Assembly (NCBI RefSeq): GCF_027286305.1
Contig: NZ_CP114599.1
Span: 2,170,001-2,234,000 of the forward strand
Direction: 5' to 3'
DNA from: Phenylobacterium sp. NIBR 498073
GTDB taxonomy: Bacteria; Pseudomonadota; Alphaproteobacteria; Caulobacterales; Caulobacteraceae
DNA: 64,000 bases
The position numbers and the translations under genes were made by a program. Positions 28,643-38,843 of the stretch are shown here, in pieces. The notes beneath the pieces were generated by a model. That model had not been told where the DNA came from and made no database searches. It saw nothing but the letters and a program-made list of their open reading frames with translations. The first letter of the stretch is position 1. Every line of letters begins with the position of its first letter.

Positions 28643-29929
28643 ATGAATATCTCCGCCAAGATTACCGCTGCCGATGCGGCCGCCGAAATCGCCGCCATGC
28701 CGCTGGAGCAGCTCAACCCCGCCAAGGTGTCGCGCTTCTACGACGACACCATCTGGCCGGTGTTCGAGCGCCTGCGCCGCGAAGATCCCGTCCACTTCAC
28801 GCCGGACAGCGAGTACGGCCCCTATTGGTCGATCACCAAGTGGAACGACATCATGGCGGTCGACACCGACCATGAGTCCTTCTCCTCGGCCGAGGGCATC
28901 ACCCTGATCAATCAGGTGGCGATGGCCGAGCAGGAAAAGGTCATGGGCGTGCGCCGCCGCGGCGGCGCCGGCTTCATCACCATGGACGAGCCGCATCACA
29001 GCCATGCGCGCAAGGCGGTCAGCCCGACGGTGGCCCCCTCGAACCTGCACAACATGGCCCCGCTGGTTCGCGAGCGCGCCGGCCAGATCCTCGACTCGCT
29101 GCCGATCGGCAAGGAGTTCGACTGGGTCGACCTGGTGTCGAAGGAACTGACGGCCATGACCCTGGCCACCCTGTTCGACTTCCCGTTCGAGGACCGCCGC
29201 AAGCTGACCTACTGGTCGGACATGGTCACCAACCAGCCCGGGCACGGGCCGGTGAAGAGCTGGGAGCACAAGGGCCAGGCGATGATGGAGTGCTTCTCCG
29301 CATTCCAGGAGCTGTGGGACCAGCGCGTCAACGCCGAACCGGCCGGCGACCTGATCTCGATGCTGGCGCACAATCCGGCCACCCGCGATATGGAGCTGGC
29401 CACCTATCAGGGCAACGTCATCCTCCTGATCGTCGGCGGCAACGACACCACCCGCAACACCATCTCCAGCAGCGTCTACTCGCTGAACAAGAACCCGGAC
29501 CAGTACGCCAAGCTGCGGGCCAACCCGGACCTGGTGCTCTCGATGGTGTCCGAGACGATCCGCTGGCAGACCCCGCTCGCCCACATGGCCCGCGTGGCCA
29601 CGCGCGACGTCGAGCTCGGCGGCAAGACCATCAAGAAGGGCGACCGCGTCGCCATGTGGTACATTTCGGGCAACCGCGACGAAGAGATGGTCGATCGTCC
29701 GAACGAGTACATCATCGACCGCGAGCGGCCGCGCCAGCACATGTCCTTCGGTTTCGGCGTCCACCGCTGCGTGGGCAACCGAGTCGCCGAGATGCAGCTG
29801 ACCATCATCTGGGAAGAAATCCTCAAGCGCTTCCCGGAGATCAAGGTCGTCGGCGAGCCCACGCTGAACTGGTCAGCCTTCGTGCACGGGTTCGAGACCC
29901 TGCCGGTGATCATTCCGCATCGAGTCTGA
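28643..29929 (+). CDS. Cytochrome P450, CYP153-like
   Basis: 428 residues. The CYP153 family hydroxylates medium-chain alkanes and related substrates at the terminal carbon. Marks are LFDFPFEDRRKLTYWSDMVT, the I-helix VGGNDTTRN, ETIRWQTPLAHM with the ExxR pair, GDRVAMWYISGNRDEE, and the haem loop FGFGVHRCVGN (Cys376 is the axial thiolate). The combination is typical of CYP153. It needs ferredoxin and ferredoxin reductase, which are not adjacent. Ribosome site GGAAGGAAG precedes ATG 28643. The substrate is inferred from family similarity only. Confidence 0.85.
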   Translation: MNISAKITAADAAAEIAAMPLEQLNPAKVSRFYDDTIWPVFERLRREDPVHFTPDSEYGPYWSITKWNDIMAVDTDHESFSSAEGITLINQVAMAEQEKVMGVRRRGGAGFITMDEPHHSHARKAVSPTVAPSNLHNMAPLVRERAGQILDSLPIGKEFDWVDLVSKELTAMTLATLFDFPFEDRRKLTYWSDMVTNQPGHGPVKSWEHKGQAMMECFSAFQELWDQRVNAEPAGDLISMLAHNPATRDMELATYQGNVILLIVGGNDTTRNTISSSVYSLNKNPDQYAKLRANPDLVLSMVSETIRWQTPLAHMARVATRDVELGGKTIKKGDRVAMWYISGNRDEEMVDRPNEYIIDRERPRQHMSFGFGVHRCVGNRVAEMQLTIIWEEILKRFPEIKVVGEPTLNWSAFVHGFETLPVIIPHRV

Positions 29930-29978
29930 CCCGGAGACGGGGAGGGGCGCGCCGGCTTCATGACGGCGCGGGGAGATC

Positions 29979-30017
29979 GGGGTCGAGCGTCTGGAGCGCT
30001 CGGCCCCTTTCGTTTTG
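29979..30017 (+). terminator. Terminator after the P450
   Basis: GGGGTCGAGCG (29979-29989) pairs with CGCTCGGCCCC (29997-30007) with one wobble pair, followed by TTTCGTTTT. Confidence 0.75.
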
Positions 30018-30286
30018 AGCTCAGCTTTGGGCATGTCCTTGCTTCATGCGGCCAGAAGGCGGGCATGTTGTTTCTATGGTTACATTTGAAACTTTCCGGT
30101 CTCGGCCAAGAATAATGCAGTCTCCGGGCAACAGTCTGGCGGTTCTGTAGGCGTCAGGTCGCCCAGATCACTTGGCAGGCGGGGAACTTCTCTGTAGCGC
30201 CACTGTCGCGAGGCCTTAAGCTTCGCCATCGCGAGCTTGCGGATCGCGCAAGACAGTAAGACGAGCGCCGCTCACCGGGAGTAGAA
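30018..30286. other. Intergenic region upstream of the M20-like gene
   Basis: No gene is supported. The ribosome site GGGAGT precedes ATG 30287. Earlier part is relatively AT-rich (near 30060-30120), so probably the promoter. Confidence 0.5.
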
Positions 30287-31825
30287 ATGTCCGACCAGTA
30301 CGACCGCCCTTCGACCGACCGTCGCAGCTTGATGGCCGGCGCCGCCGCCGCCGCGGCCGGCGCGTTTCTTGCGCCCGGCCTGGCCAGCGCCGCGAGCGCC
30401 GACCTCGCGGCGATCCGCAAGGCCGCCGAGGCCGACAAGGCCGACGCCATCAAGCGCCTTCAGGAATGGATCGCGCTTCCGACGGTCGCCGCTGAGGGGC
30501 TGAACGTCACCGAAGGTCCGGCCTATATGGCCAAGATCGCCAAGGAGGCCGGTTTCAAGACCGCCGAGATCATTCCGACCGACGGCGTCGACGGCGTGTT
30601 CGCCACCCTCGACGTGGGCGCCCCGCGCTGGATCGGCGTCTACTTCATGTACGACGTGAAGCAGTTCGACCCCAAGGAATGGTCGAGCCCGCCGCTCGAA
30701 GGCCGCCTGGTCGAAAAGGCCCCGTTCGGCACGGTGATGATGGGCCGCGGCGCCACCAACTCCAAGGGCGGCCAGATCGCGCTGCTCAACGCCCTGCGGG
30801 CTATGCGCGCCGCCGGCAAGAAGCCGCCGGTCAACATCGCCCTGATCTGTGAAGGCGAGGAAGAGATCGCCTCGCCGCACTTCCGCCAGATCGCCACCCA
30901 CCCGAAGGTCCTGCCGATCCTGCAGAAGTGCGAGGGCATCTACGTGCCCGGCCCGGCGCAGGACCGCACCACCGGCGAGGTTTCGTTCACGCTGGGCGCC
31001 AAGGGGCCGGTCGAGCTGCAGCTGATCGTCGACGGCGCCAAGACCGGCATCGGCCCGAAGACCGACATCCACTCGTCCGAGAAGGCCCGCATCGACAGCC
31101 CGATCTGGCGTCTGGTCCAGGCCCTGGCCACCCTGACCAGCGCCGACGGCAACACCCCGACGCTCGACGGTTTCATGGACAAGGTCCGGCCGCTGTCGGC
31201 GCGCGAAAAGGAGCTGATCGGCCAGCTCGCCCAGAAGACCAACGAAGCCGCGATCAAGCAGGCCTACGGCAACAAGGCCTGGATCGACAACCTGAGCTAC
31301 GAGAAGTCGATCGAGCGGCTGCTCTCGCAGCCGACGATCAACCTGCAGGGCCTGGTCGGCGGCTACACGGGGCCGGGCGGCAAGAGCATCCTGCCGAGCC
31401 GCGCCGAGGCCAAGCTCGAGATCCGCATGGTGCCGAACCAGACCTACGAGGACACCGTCCGCCAGCTGCGCGAGCATCTGGACAAGCGCGGCTTCCAGGA
31501 CGTCCAGATCAACGTCTCGGGCGGCTACGATCCCACCGAGACGGCCGAGGATGCCCGCGTCGTCCAGGCCGCGCTCGGCGCCTACAAGAAGATGGGCATC
31601 CCGGTGACGCTGTCGCCGCGCAGCCCCGGCTCCTGGCCGGGCTCGCTGTTCACCCAGCCGCCGGTGGCCAAGCCGGCGATCCACTTCGGGGTCGGCTTCG
31701 GGTCGGGCGCGCACGCGCCGGACGAGTTCATCGTCATCGACTCGGCCAACCCGAAGGTGGCCGGCTACGTCGACGCCACCATGGCCCAGGCGCAGTTCCT
31801 CTACGCCCTGGCGGAAATGAAATAG
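30287..31825 (+). CDS. M20-family metallohydrolase homologue with altered metal ligands
   Basis: 512 residues. The N-terminus (DRRSLMAGAAAAAAGAFLAPG, cleavage near SAASA) resembles a Tat or Sec signal. The M20 framework is present: GVYFMYDVKQFDP, GRGATNSKGG, CEGEEEIASPHF, VHADIHSS-like DIHSSEKA and a late GAHAPDEF. In active M20 enzymes the first motif has His-x-Asp and the second Asp; here the histidine position is Met121 and the aspartate position Asn158, while Asp123, Glu191-193 and the final histidine remain. It may bind zinc differently or be non-catalytic. A TonB receptor follows 112 bases later on the same strand. I recall related sequences sharing this pattern, not checked. Confidence 0.8.
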   Translation: MSDQYDRPSTDRRSLMAGAAAAAAGAFLAPGLASAASADLAAIRKAAEADKADAIKRLQEWIALPTVAAEGLNVTEGPAYMAKIAKEAGFKTAEIIPTDGVDGVFATLDVGAPRWIGVYFMYDVKQFDPKEWSSPPLEGRLVEKAPFGTVMMGRGATNSKGGQIALLNALRAMRAAGKKPPVNIALICEGEEEIASPHFRQIATHPKVLPILQKCEGIYVPGPAQDRTTGEVSFTLGAKGPVELQLIVDGAKTGIGPKTDIHSSEKARIDSPIWRLVQALATLTSADGNTPTLDGFMDKVRPLSAREKELIGQLAQKTNEAAIKQAYGNKAWIDNLSYEKSIERLLSQPTINLQGLVGGYTGPGGKSILPSRAEAKLEIRMVPNQTYEDTVRQLREHLDKRGFQDVQINVSGGYDPTETAEDARVVQAALGAYKKMGIPVTLSPRSPGSWPGSLFTQPPVAKPAIHFGVGFGSGAHAPDEFIVIDSANPKVAGYVDATMAQAQFLYALAEMK

Positions 31826-31830
31826 CCGAG

Positions 31831-31853
31831 GCCGCCCCCCGCCCGGGGGCGGC
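31831..31853 (+). terminator. Hairpin after the M20-like gene
   Basis: Nine-bp stem (31831-31839 with 31845-31853) directly after the stop, without a T tract; a weak terminator or pause. Confidence 0.4.
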
Positions 31854-31937
31854 GCTCACGACCAGCAAGAGTTTTGACGACCGCCGCCGCGCCCGCCGGG
31901 CCCGGCGGCACGATACTTGGGGGAAGTTCACACAATC

Positions 31938-34211
31938 ATGTCAGTCCAACGTTCATTCCGCGTAGCCTTGCTCAGCGCCTCGGCGAGCGTCGCCGTCGGC
32001 GGGGCGGCCCTGGCCCAGTCGGCTCAGCCGCCCGCGGTCGAGGAAGTCGTCGTCACCGCGCTGAAGCGCGCCACCAACCTGCAGGACACGCCGATCTCCA
32101 TCTCGGCGGTGACCTCGGAGACCATCGCCAATTCGGGCGTGCAGTCGATCGCCGACCTCGGCGCGACGGTCCCCGGCCTGACCTTCGTCAACAGCGGCCC
32201 GTCGTTCAGCCGCGTCGTGATCCGCGGCATCAACGCCGCCGGCGAGCCGACGGTCGGCGTCTATTATGACGAAACCCCGGTGACCGGCTCGATCGGCGCA
32301 GGCAACAACGCCGGCGGCTCGACCCCGGAACTGCGCCTGTTCGACGTCGAGCGGGTCGAAGTGCTGCGCGGCCCGCAGGGCACGCTCTACGGCTCCGGCT
32401 CGATGGGCGGCACCCTGCGCACCATCTACAAGAAGCCGAGCTACACCTTCGAAACCGCCCTGGACGGCGCGGTCTCCAAGACCGAGGGGGCCGGCGACTG
32501 GAACTATGAGGCGCAGGGGATGCTCAATGTCCCGCTGGCCGAGGACAAGGCCGCGCTGCGTATCGTCGGCTTCTATCGCGAAACCGCCGGCTACATCGAC
32601 AACACCTATCTCAACGACAGCGACATCAACGAGATGGAGACCTGGGGCGGCCGGGCGCTGCTGCGCCTGGAGCCGACCGAGAACCTGACCATCGACCTGG
32701 CCGCCTACATCAACCGCACCGAGGCCGAGGCCCCGAGCTGGTTCCCCGCGGTCGGCGAGTACAAGTCCGACGCCCGCACCCAGCTGCCGCAGACCGACGA
32801 CCTGGATCTCTACAGCGTCACGGCCAATCTGGACCTGGGCCCGGTCACGGCGGTGGGCTCGGCCTCCTACATGCGCCGCGAGCTGATGAGCACCCAGGAC
32901 GTGACCCAGTTCATGCAGGGCTTCCGCACGCCCGCCCGCTGCCAGGCGCTCTACAACCGCGGCGCCGCCTGCAGCACCGACCAGCTGTCGGCCTACTACG
33001 CCTATGTGGACACCCAGTACCCGTCGGTGCTGAAGCCGCAGCAGGAGATGGACACCTACACGGCCGAGCTGCGCTTCACCTCGAACTACGAGAGCGCGCT
33101 GCAATGGACCGCGGGCGGCTTCTTCTCGGACCGCAAGACTGTCGTCTGGAACCCGCAGGTCGGCGTCGATCCGCGCAGCGGCGCGCTCTATGAGCCCGAA
33201 GTGGTCATGACCGGCCGGGTGATCGACGACACCCTGAAGCAGTATGCGGCCTTCGGCGAACTGTCCTTCGACGTCAACGAGCAGCTCAACCTCACCGCCG
33301 GCGCCCGCTACTTCAAGTACACCAAGGACATCATCGGCGAGACGCTGGTCCCGTCGATCCTGGTGGGCGCGGTCGTCACCCCGCCGACCCACGTCCAGTC
33401 CAATGAAAAGGGCTGGGTGTTCCGCTTCAACGGCTCCTACAAGATCACGTCGGACGTCATGCTCTACGCCGAGGCCTCTCAGGGCTACCGTCCGGGCGGC
33501 GCGAACCAGGTGCTCGGCCTGCCGGGCAACCTGACCCCCTACGAGTCGGACCAGCTCTGGAACTATGAAGTCGGCGTGAAGTCGGCCTTCTGGGATCGTC
33601 GCGCGACCCTCAACGCCGACATCTTCCAGATCGACTGGAGCGACATGCAGGTTCGGATCCTGACCCCGAACGGCGCCTTCAGCTACATCGGCAACGCCGG
33701 CAAGGCCCGCATCCGCGGTCTGGAAGTCGAAGGCGCGGTGAACCCGATCTCGGGCCTGTCGATCACCGGCAACTTCTCGATCATGGAAGCCGAGCTGACC
33801 GAGAACCAGCCGGGCGGCGGGACCACCATCCCCAATGCCGGCCTGAAGGGCGACCGCATCCCCTACGTGCCGAAGTTCCAGGGCGCGATCTCGGCCCAGT
33901 ACGTCTGGCCGCTGACCGAGGGCCTCAACGGCTTCGCCCGCGTCGACTTCAACCACATGGGCAGTTCCTACAACGAGCTGCGCACGAGCTACGTCTACGC
34001 CCGCAAGATCGACGCCTATGACCTGGTCAACACCCGGGTCGGCGTCGAATCCGACGCCGGCGGTTGGGGCGCCTACCTCTTCGTGACCAACCTGTTCGAC
34101 GAGGCGGCGATCTTCTCCAAGAGCGTCGGCGCCACCTCGGCGGGCCGCACCTCGGTGTTCTCGGCCCCGCCGCGGACCATCGGGGTCAACCTGCGCAAGT
34201 CGTTCCAGTAA
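31938..34211 (+). CDS. TonB-dependent receptor
   Basis: 757 residues. ATG 31938 begins a signal peptide (FRVALLSASASVAVGGAALAQ). A TonB box-like EEVVVTALKR is followed by the plug domain (DTPISISAVTSETIANSG, VPGLTFVNSGPS, RGINAAGEPTVGVYYDETPVT) and the 22-strand barrel, ending with GRTSVFSAPPRTIGVNLRKSFQ, whose final Phe-Gln is close to the expected C-terminal aromatic. These outer membrane gates use TonB energy to import siderophores, sugars or other ligands. Substrate is unknown. The preceding M20-like hydrolase suggests peptide- or amide-derived material. Confidence 0.9.
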   Translation: MSVQRSFRVALLSASASVAVGGAALAQSAQPPAVEEVVVTALKRATNLQDTPISISAVTSETIANSGVQSIADLGATVPGLTFVNSGPSFSRVVIRGINAAGEPTVGVYYDETPVTGSIGAGNNAGGSTPELRLFDVERVEVLRGPQGTLYGSGSMGGTLRTIYKKPSYTFETALDGAVSKTEGAGDWNYEAQGMLNVPLAEDKAALRIVGFYRETAGYIDNTYLNDSDINEMETWGGRALLRLEPTENLTIDLAAYINRTEAEAPSWFPAVGEYKSDARTQLPQTDDLDLYSVTANLDLGPVTAVGSASYMRRELMSTQDVTQFMQGFRTPARCQALYNRGAACSTDQLSAYYAYVDTQYPSVLKPQQEMDTYTAELRFTSNYESALQWTAGGFFSDRKTVVWNPQVGVDPRSGALYEPEVVMTGRVIDDTLKQYAAFGELSFDVNEQLNLTAGARYFKYTKDIIGETLVPSILVGAVVTPPTHVQSNEKGWVFRFNGSYKITSDVMLYAEASQGYRPGGANQVLGLPGNLTPYESDQLWNYEVGVKSAFWDRRATLNADIFQIDWSDMQVRILTPNGAFSYIGNAGKARIRGLEVEGAVNPISGLSITGNFSIMEAELTENQPGGGTTIPNAGLKGDRIPYVPKFQGAISAQYVWPLTEGLNGFARVDFNHMGSSYNELRTSYVYARKIDAYDLVNTRVGVESDAGGWGAYLFVTNLFDEAAIFSKSVGATSAGRTSVFSAPPRTIGVNLRKSFQ

Positions 34212-34250
34212 CCGGCGACGGGGGCGGCGGCTGGCCCGCCGTCCCCGCAG

Positions 34251-34532
34251 CTATGCAGGTTGCCTGACGCCGAAACGCTCGGCCGAGCGCGCCTTGGCCT
34301 TGGCGGCCTCTTCCTCGCGGTCCTTGGGCCGCGCCGACGTCTCAAGTCCCTCGAACAGCCGCCCAGCGGCCGCGGCGACCTCGTCGACGGCGGCGTCGAA
34401 GGCTTGCTGGTTCGCCTTCGAGGGGGCGTTGAAGCCGGACAGCTTGCGGACGAACTGCAGCGCCGCGTCGCGGATTTCCTCGTCGGTGGCCGGCGGGTCG
34501 AAATTGAACAGCGTCTTGATGTTGCGGCACAT
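34251..34532 (-). CDS. DUF2277 protein
   Basis: 93 residues from ATG 34532 (MCRNIKTLFNFDPPATDEEI). The MCRNIK-LFNFDPPAT start and FVRKLSGFNAPSKAN are typical of DUF2277, a small conserved soluble protein of unknown function. The C-terminal tail is charged and probably disordered (KDREEEAAKAKARSAERFG). It lies downstream of the cupin gene on the same strand (35-base gap), perhaps co-transcribed. The open frame continues upstream over the cupin gene but in another phase, so that part is a shadow. Confidence 0.85.
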   Translation of the reverse strand: MCRNIKTLFNFDPPATDEEIRDAALQFVRKLSGFNAPSKANQQAFDAAVDEVAAAAGRLFEGLETSARPKDREEEAAKAKARSAERFGVRQPA

Positions 34533-34567
34533 GGCCCGGCGTCTCCCTGTCCTCGGCGGTCGCTCGC

Positions 34568-35014
34568 CTATCCCGCCGGAACCGCCACCGTCAGTCCATA
34601 GGGCCGGCCCAGCTCGATGAGCTTGTCGAGCTCCGGCGCGGTCGGCGAAATCTCGCGGTCGAAATCGGCGAACATGTGCGAGGCGCCCTCGCGCGAGGTC
34701 AGCGAGACCATCTCGCCGCCGCCCTTGCCGAACCGGAACCAGTGGGTGGTTCCGGCCGGCAGGTGAACGAAGGCCCCCGCATGGGCGACCAACTCCTGTT
34801 CGCCGATGCCGAAGGCGATCTCGCCGGCGACGACATAGAACGCCTCGTCCCAGGGATGGCTGTGCGGCGGCGGGCCGCTGCCTTCGGGACCGATCTGGTG
34901 AAAGACCTCGTAGCTGCCGGTGCGATCGCCGCTGGCGAGCACGGTGATCTGCTCGCCCACGACGTTCAGCGGGCGCACTCCGTCGGTCAGCTTGACGACG
35001 ATTGGCTCGGCCAT
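34568..35014 (-). CDS. Cupin-domain protein
   Basis: 148 residues with a single cupin barrel. Motif 1 is PPPHSHPWDEAFYVVAGE: the two histidines and glutamate bind metal. Motif 2 is GAFVHLPAGTTHWFRFG. This small mono-cupin may bind a ligand or perform a simple oxygenase or isomerase reaction; no substrate is visible. The GNAT acetyltransferase is divergent, starting 90 bases away. Confidence 0.85.
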   Translation of the reverse strand: MAEPIVVKLTDGVRPLNVVGEQITVLASGDRTGSYEVFHQIGPEGSGPPPHSHPWDEAFYVVAGEIAFGIGEQELVAHAGAFVHLPAGTTHWFRFGKGGGEMVSLTSREGASHMFADFDREISPTAPELDKLIELGRPYGLTVAVPAG

Positions 35015-35104
35015 GTCGGCGCGCTCCTCTTTGAAGGCGTGAAGATAACATCGTTATGCGATGCTCGCCATGACGCCGGCAGCTGGCGGGGCTATGCAGG
35101 CGCC

Positions 35105-35785
35105 ATGCCCCATCCGCTCGATCGCCCGGTCTGGTCGGCCCTGACCGACCGCCAGTCCCATCTCGCCCTGCAGCACGGCGCGGCGGTCCGATTTAGCCCC
35201 GACTTCGGGCTGTTCGCGGCGCTGCCGGACGCCGCGCCCGAGCGCCTCGCGGACCTAGCCGCCCTGGTCGCCGCCCAGGGCGACGTGGCGCTGGTCGAGG
35301 CCGAGCCGCCGCCGCCGGCGCCGGGGCTGGCGGTCCGCAGCCAGGCGCTGTGCTGGCAGATGGTCGCCGAGGCGCCGAACCCGGTGGGCGAGCCGGCTTT
35401 CGCCATCGAGGTGCTGACGCCGGCCGACGCCCCGCAGATGCTCGCCTTGGCGACGCAGACCGCGCCGGGCCCGTTCTTCGCGCGCACCCACGAGCTCGGC
35501 CGCTTCGTCGGGGTCAAGGAGGACGGCAGGCTGGTGGCCATGGCCGGCGAGCGGATGCAGCCGCCCGGCTACACCGAGGTCAGCGGCGTCTGCACCGATC
35601 CGGCCTATCGCGGCCGCGGTTTCGCCGCCGGCCTGATGCTCGAGGTCGCCGCCCGCATCCGCGCGCGGGGCGAGATCCCGTTCCTGCATTCCTACGCTCA
35701 CAACACCGGCGCCATCGCGCTCTACCAGGCGCTGGGCTTCGATTTCCGCCGCGAGCTGGTGATGACCACCCTGACGAGCAGCTAG
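35105..35785 (+). CDS. GNAT-family N-acetyltransferase
   Basis: 226 residues from ATG 35105. The acetyl-CoA-binding motif A is VSGVCTDPAYRGRGFAAGLM, with the Arg-Gly-x-Gly loop (RGRGFA), and IPFLHSYAHNTGAIALYQALGF is motif B. The first 100 residues are a distinct N-terminal domain (HPLDRPVWSALTDRQSHLAL) like that of FR47-type acetyltransferases. It probably acetylates a small-molecule or protein amine; substrate unknown. An extra frame opens upstream, but it overlaps the cupin gene on the other strand. Confidence 0.85.
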   Translation: MPHPLDRPVWSALTDRQSHLALQHGAAVRFSPDFGLFAALPDAAPERLADLAALVAAQGDVALVEAEPPPPAPGLAVRSQALCWQMVAEAPNPVGEPAFAIEVLTPADAPQMLALATQTAPGPFFARTHELGRFVGVKEDGRLVAMAGERMQPPGYTEVSGVCTDPAYRGRGFAAGLMLEVAARIRARGEIPFLHSYAHNTGAIALYQALGFDFRRELVMTTLTSS

Positions 35786-35851
35786 CGCTGCGGGCGCGTG
35801 CGGGGTTAGGCTCGCCCCAAGCCATAGGGCCCACGCCAAAGGGAGAGAGAC

Positions 35852-36160
35852 ATGGCCTTGGAACTGCGGGCCCGCCGCAACCCCGTCGCCGTCGTGGACG
35901 CCGCGCCGCGCCGCGTGCGCGCCCATCCGGTCTATGTCGGCCCGCGCGCGACGCCTGCCGGCGCCGTCGGCCTGGGGGCGATGGGCAGCCTGGCGCTGGG
36001 GGCCATCGCCTTCGGGGCCTTCGCGGTCGGGGTGCTGGCGATCGGCAAGCTGGCCGTCGGCCGCGTGTCGGTCGGCCGGGCCCGGATCAAGCGCCTGGAG
36101 ATCGACGAACTGACCGTGCGGCGGCTGACCGTCCTCGATGACGGCGAGCCGCCCCGCTAG
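35852..36160 (+). CDS. Pentapeptide-period, glycine-patterned small protein
   Basis: 102 residues, unrecognised family. Residues 46-75 fall into perfect five-residue units of the form x-[LIFV]-A/S-[LIVF]-G: SLALG AIAFG AFAVG VLAIG, then KLAVG RVSVG, and the period continues without glycine through RARIK RLEID ELTVR RLTVL to 95. That implies a regular beta-helix-like solenoid, with the first six rungs hydrophobic and possibly membrane-embedded. The N-terminus is basic, with no cleavable signal. GAGAG ribosome sites precede ATG 35852. The stop TAG is the first base of a dispersed palindromic repeat. Function unknown; bactofilin- or pentapeptide-repeat-like proteins are the closest analogy. Confidence 0.7.
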   Translation: MALELRARRNPVAVVDAAPRRVRAHPVYVGPRATPAGAVGLGAMGSLALGAIAFGAFAVGVLAIGKLAVGRVSVGRARIKRLEIDELTVRRLTVLDDGEPPR

Positions 36161-36262
36161 AGCATTTTCCGCCAAATCGGCCCCCGGTTCGGCGAAGAAA
36201 ATGCTCAAACCTCAACGAGAGAGAAGCAAAATCCCGATCCCACGCGATCGGATTTGCTCTAG
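36158..36262. repeat. Dispersed double-hairpin palindromic repeat, copy 1
   Basis: Starts CTAGAGCATTTTCCGCC and contains CGAAGAAAATGCTC, which can pair with it as hairpin 1. Hairpin 2 is AGCAAAATCCCGATC with GATCGGATTTGCT (about 36224-36259). It overlaps the stop of the preceding gene and closely resembles copy 2 at 45364-45465. Confidence 0.75.
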
Positions 36263-36314
36263 GTTCCGTGCAAACGCCGCCTTGGAGGCGGCTTCTCGGA
36301 GCTAAATCACTGAC

Positions 36315-37808
<1,494 letters not shown>

Positions 37809-37810
37809 GC

Positions 37811-38842
37811 ATGAACAGCGAGATCGCCGCCGACCTGCAGGCCTTCCTGGCCTTCGAGCTTGTCCGCCTGGGCAAGACGGAGATCACCGTGGGGGGGCTG
37901 GCGGCGGCGATCTTTATCGTCTTCGCCTCGGTGATCGCCGGCCGCATCGCCGCCGGCGCCATCCGCCGCATCCGCGGCCGGGTCGACACCGACGCGGCGC
38001 CGTCGATCTACATCTTCGAAAAGCTCAGCACCTACGGCCTGGTGATCTTCGGGATCATCGCCGCCTTCTCGACCCTCGGTCTCGACCTGTCGTCCTTCAC
38101 CCTGTTCGCTGGGGCCCTTGGCGTCGGCCTCGGCTTCGGCATGCAGGGCATCGTCAAGGAGTTCATCTCCGGCCTGGTGCTGCTGTTCGACAAGCTGATC
38201 CGCATCGGCGACTACATCGAGCTGCAGACCGGCGAGCGCGGCGTCGTCGCCGAGATCGGTCCCCGCGCCACCCGCATCCGCAACAATGACGACCTCGACG
38301 TCCTGATCCCCAATTCGCGGCTGATCGAGCAGCCGGTCACCAACTGGACCCACCAGAACGGCGCGCGGCGGATGCACATCCCGTTCCGCGTCGCCTACGG
38401 CGTCGACAAGGAGGCGGTGCGCGAGGTGGTGCTGCGCGCGGCCCACGCGGTGCCCTTCACCTTGAAGGACACCTCGGTCCGCAAGACCCAGGTCTGGCTG
38501 ATCGGCTTCGGCGAAAGCGGCCTTGCCTTCGAACTCGTCGTCTGGCCGGCGCTGGAGGCGGTCAAGCGGCCCAACGCCACCCATGCGGCCTACACCTGGG
38601 CGATCGAGGACGCCTTGCGCTCCGGCGGCTTCGAGATTCCCCTGGCCCAGCGCGAGGTGCGCGTTCGCTCAGTGTTCGGCGAGGAGGGGGAGGACGCCCT
38701 CCAGACCCTGGGCCTGGCCGGTCACGCCGCCGGCCTGCGGCCAGGTCTCGCCAGGGCCAGCACCAATGACGCGGCCGAGGACCTGGCGCGCGGCGCAGAG
38801 CAGGACGCCGCCGAAGAGGCCCGCAAACCGAAGGGACGCTGA
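37811..38842 (+). CDS. Mechanosensitive channel, MscS family
   Basis: 343 residues. MscS channels open on membrane tension to release solutes in hypo-osmotic shock. Three N-terminal membrane segments are visible (ITVGGLAAAIFIVFASVIAG, YGLVIFGIIAAFSTLG, FTLFAGALGVGLGFGMQGIVKEF). The third is the pore-lining helix TM3 with its glycine/alanine pattern. The beta domain follows (GDYIELQTGERGVVAEIGPR, ATRIRNNDDLDVLIPNSRLI), then a cytoplasmic domain and a charged C-terminal extension of about 40 residues. Close to the M49-like gene (2 bases) and to DUF488, so it is probably in one operon. Confidence 0.92.
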   Translation: MNSEIAADLQAFLAFELVRLGKTEITVGGLAAAIFIVFASVIAGRIAAGAIRRIRGRVDTDAAPSIYIFEKLSTYGLVIFGIIAAFSTLGLDLSSFTLFAGALGVGLGFGMQGIVKEFISGLVLLFDKLIRIGDYIELQTGERGVVAEIGPRATRIRNNDDLDVLIPNSRLIEQPVTNWTHQNGARRMHIPFRVAYGVDKEAVREVVLRAAHAVPFTLKDTSVRKTQVWLIGFGESGLAFELVVWPALEAVKRPNATHAAYTWAIEDALRSGGFEIPLAQREVRVRSVFGEEGEDALQTLGLAGHAAGLRPGLARASTNDAAEDLARGAEQDAAEEARKPKGR

Positions 38843-38843
38843 G

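Noticed and set aside
31953-33956. Very long minus-strand frame opposite the TonB receptor
   Set aside because: It is the antisense shadow of a GC-rich gene and lacks any known domain.
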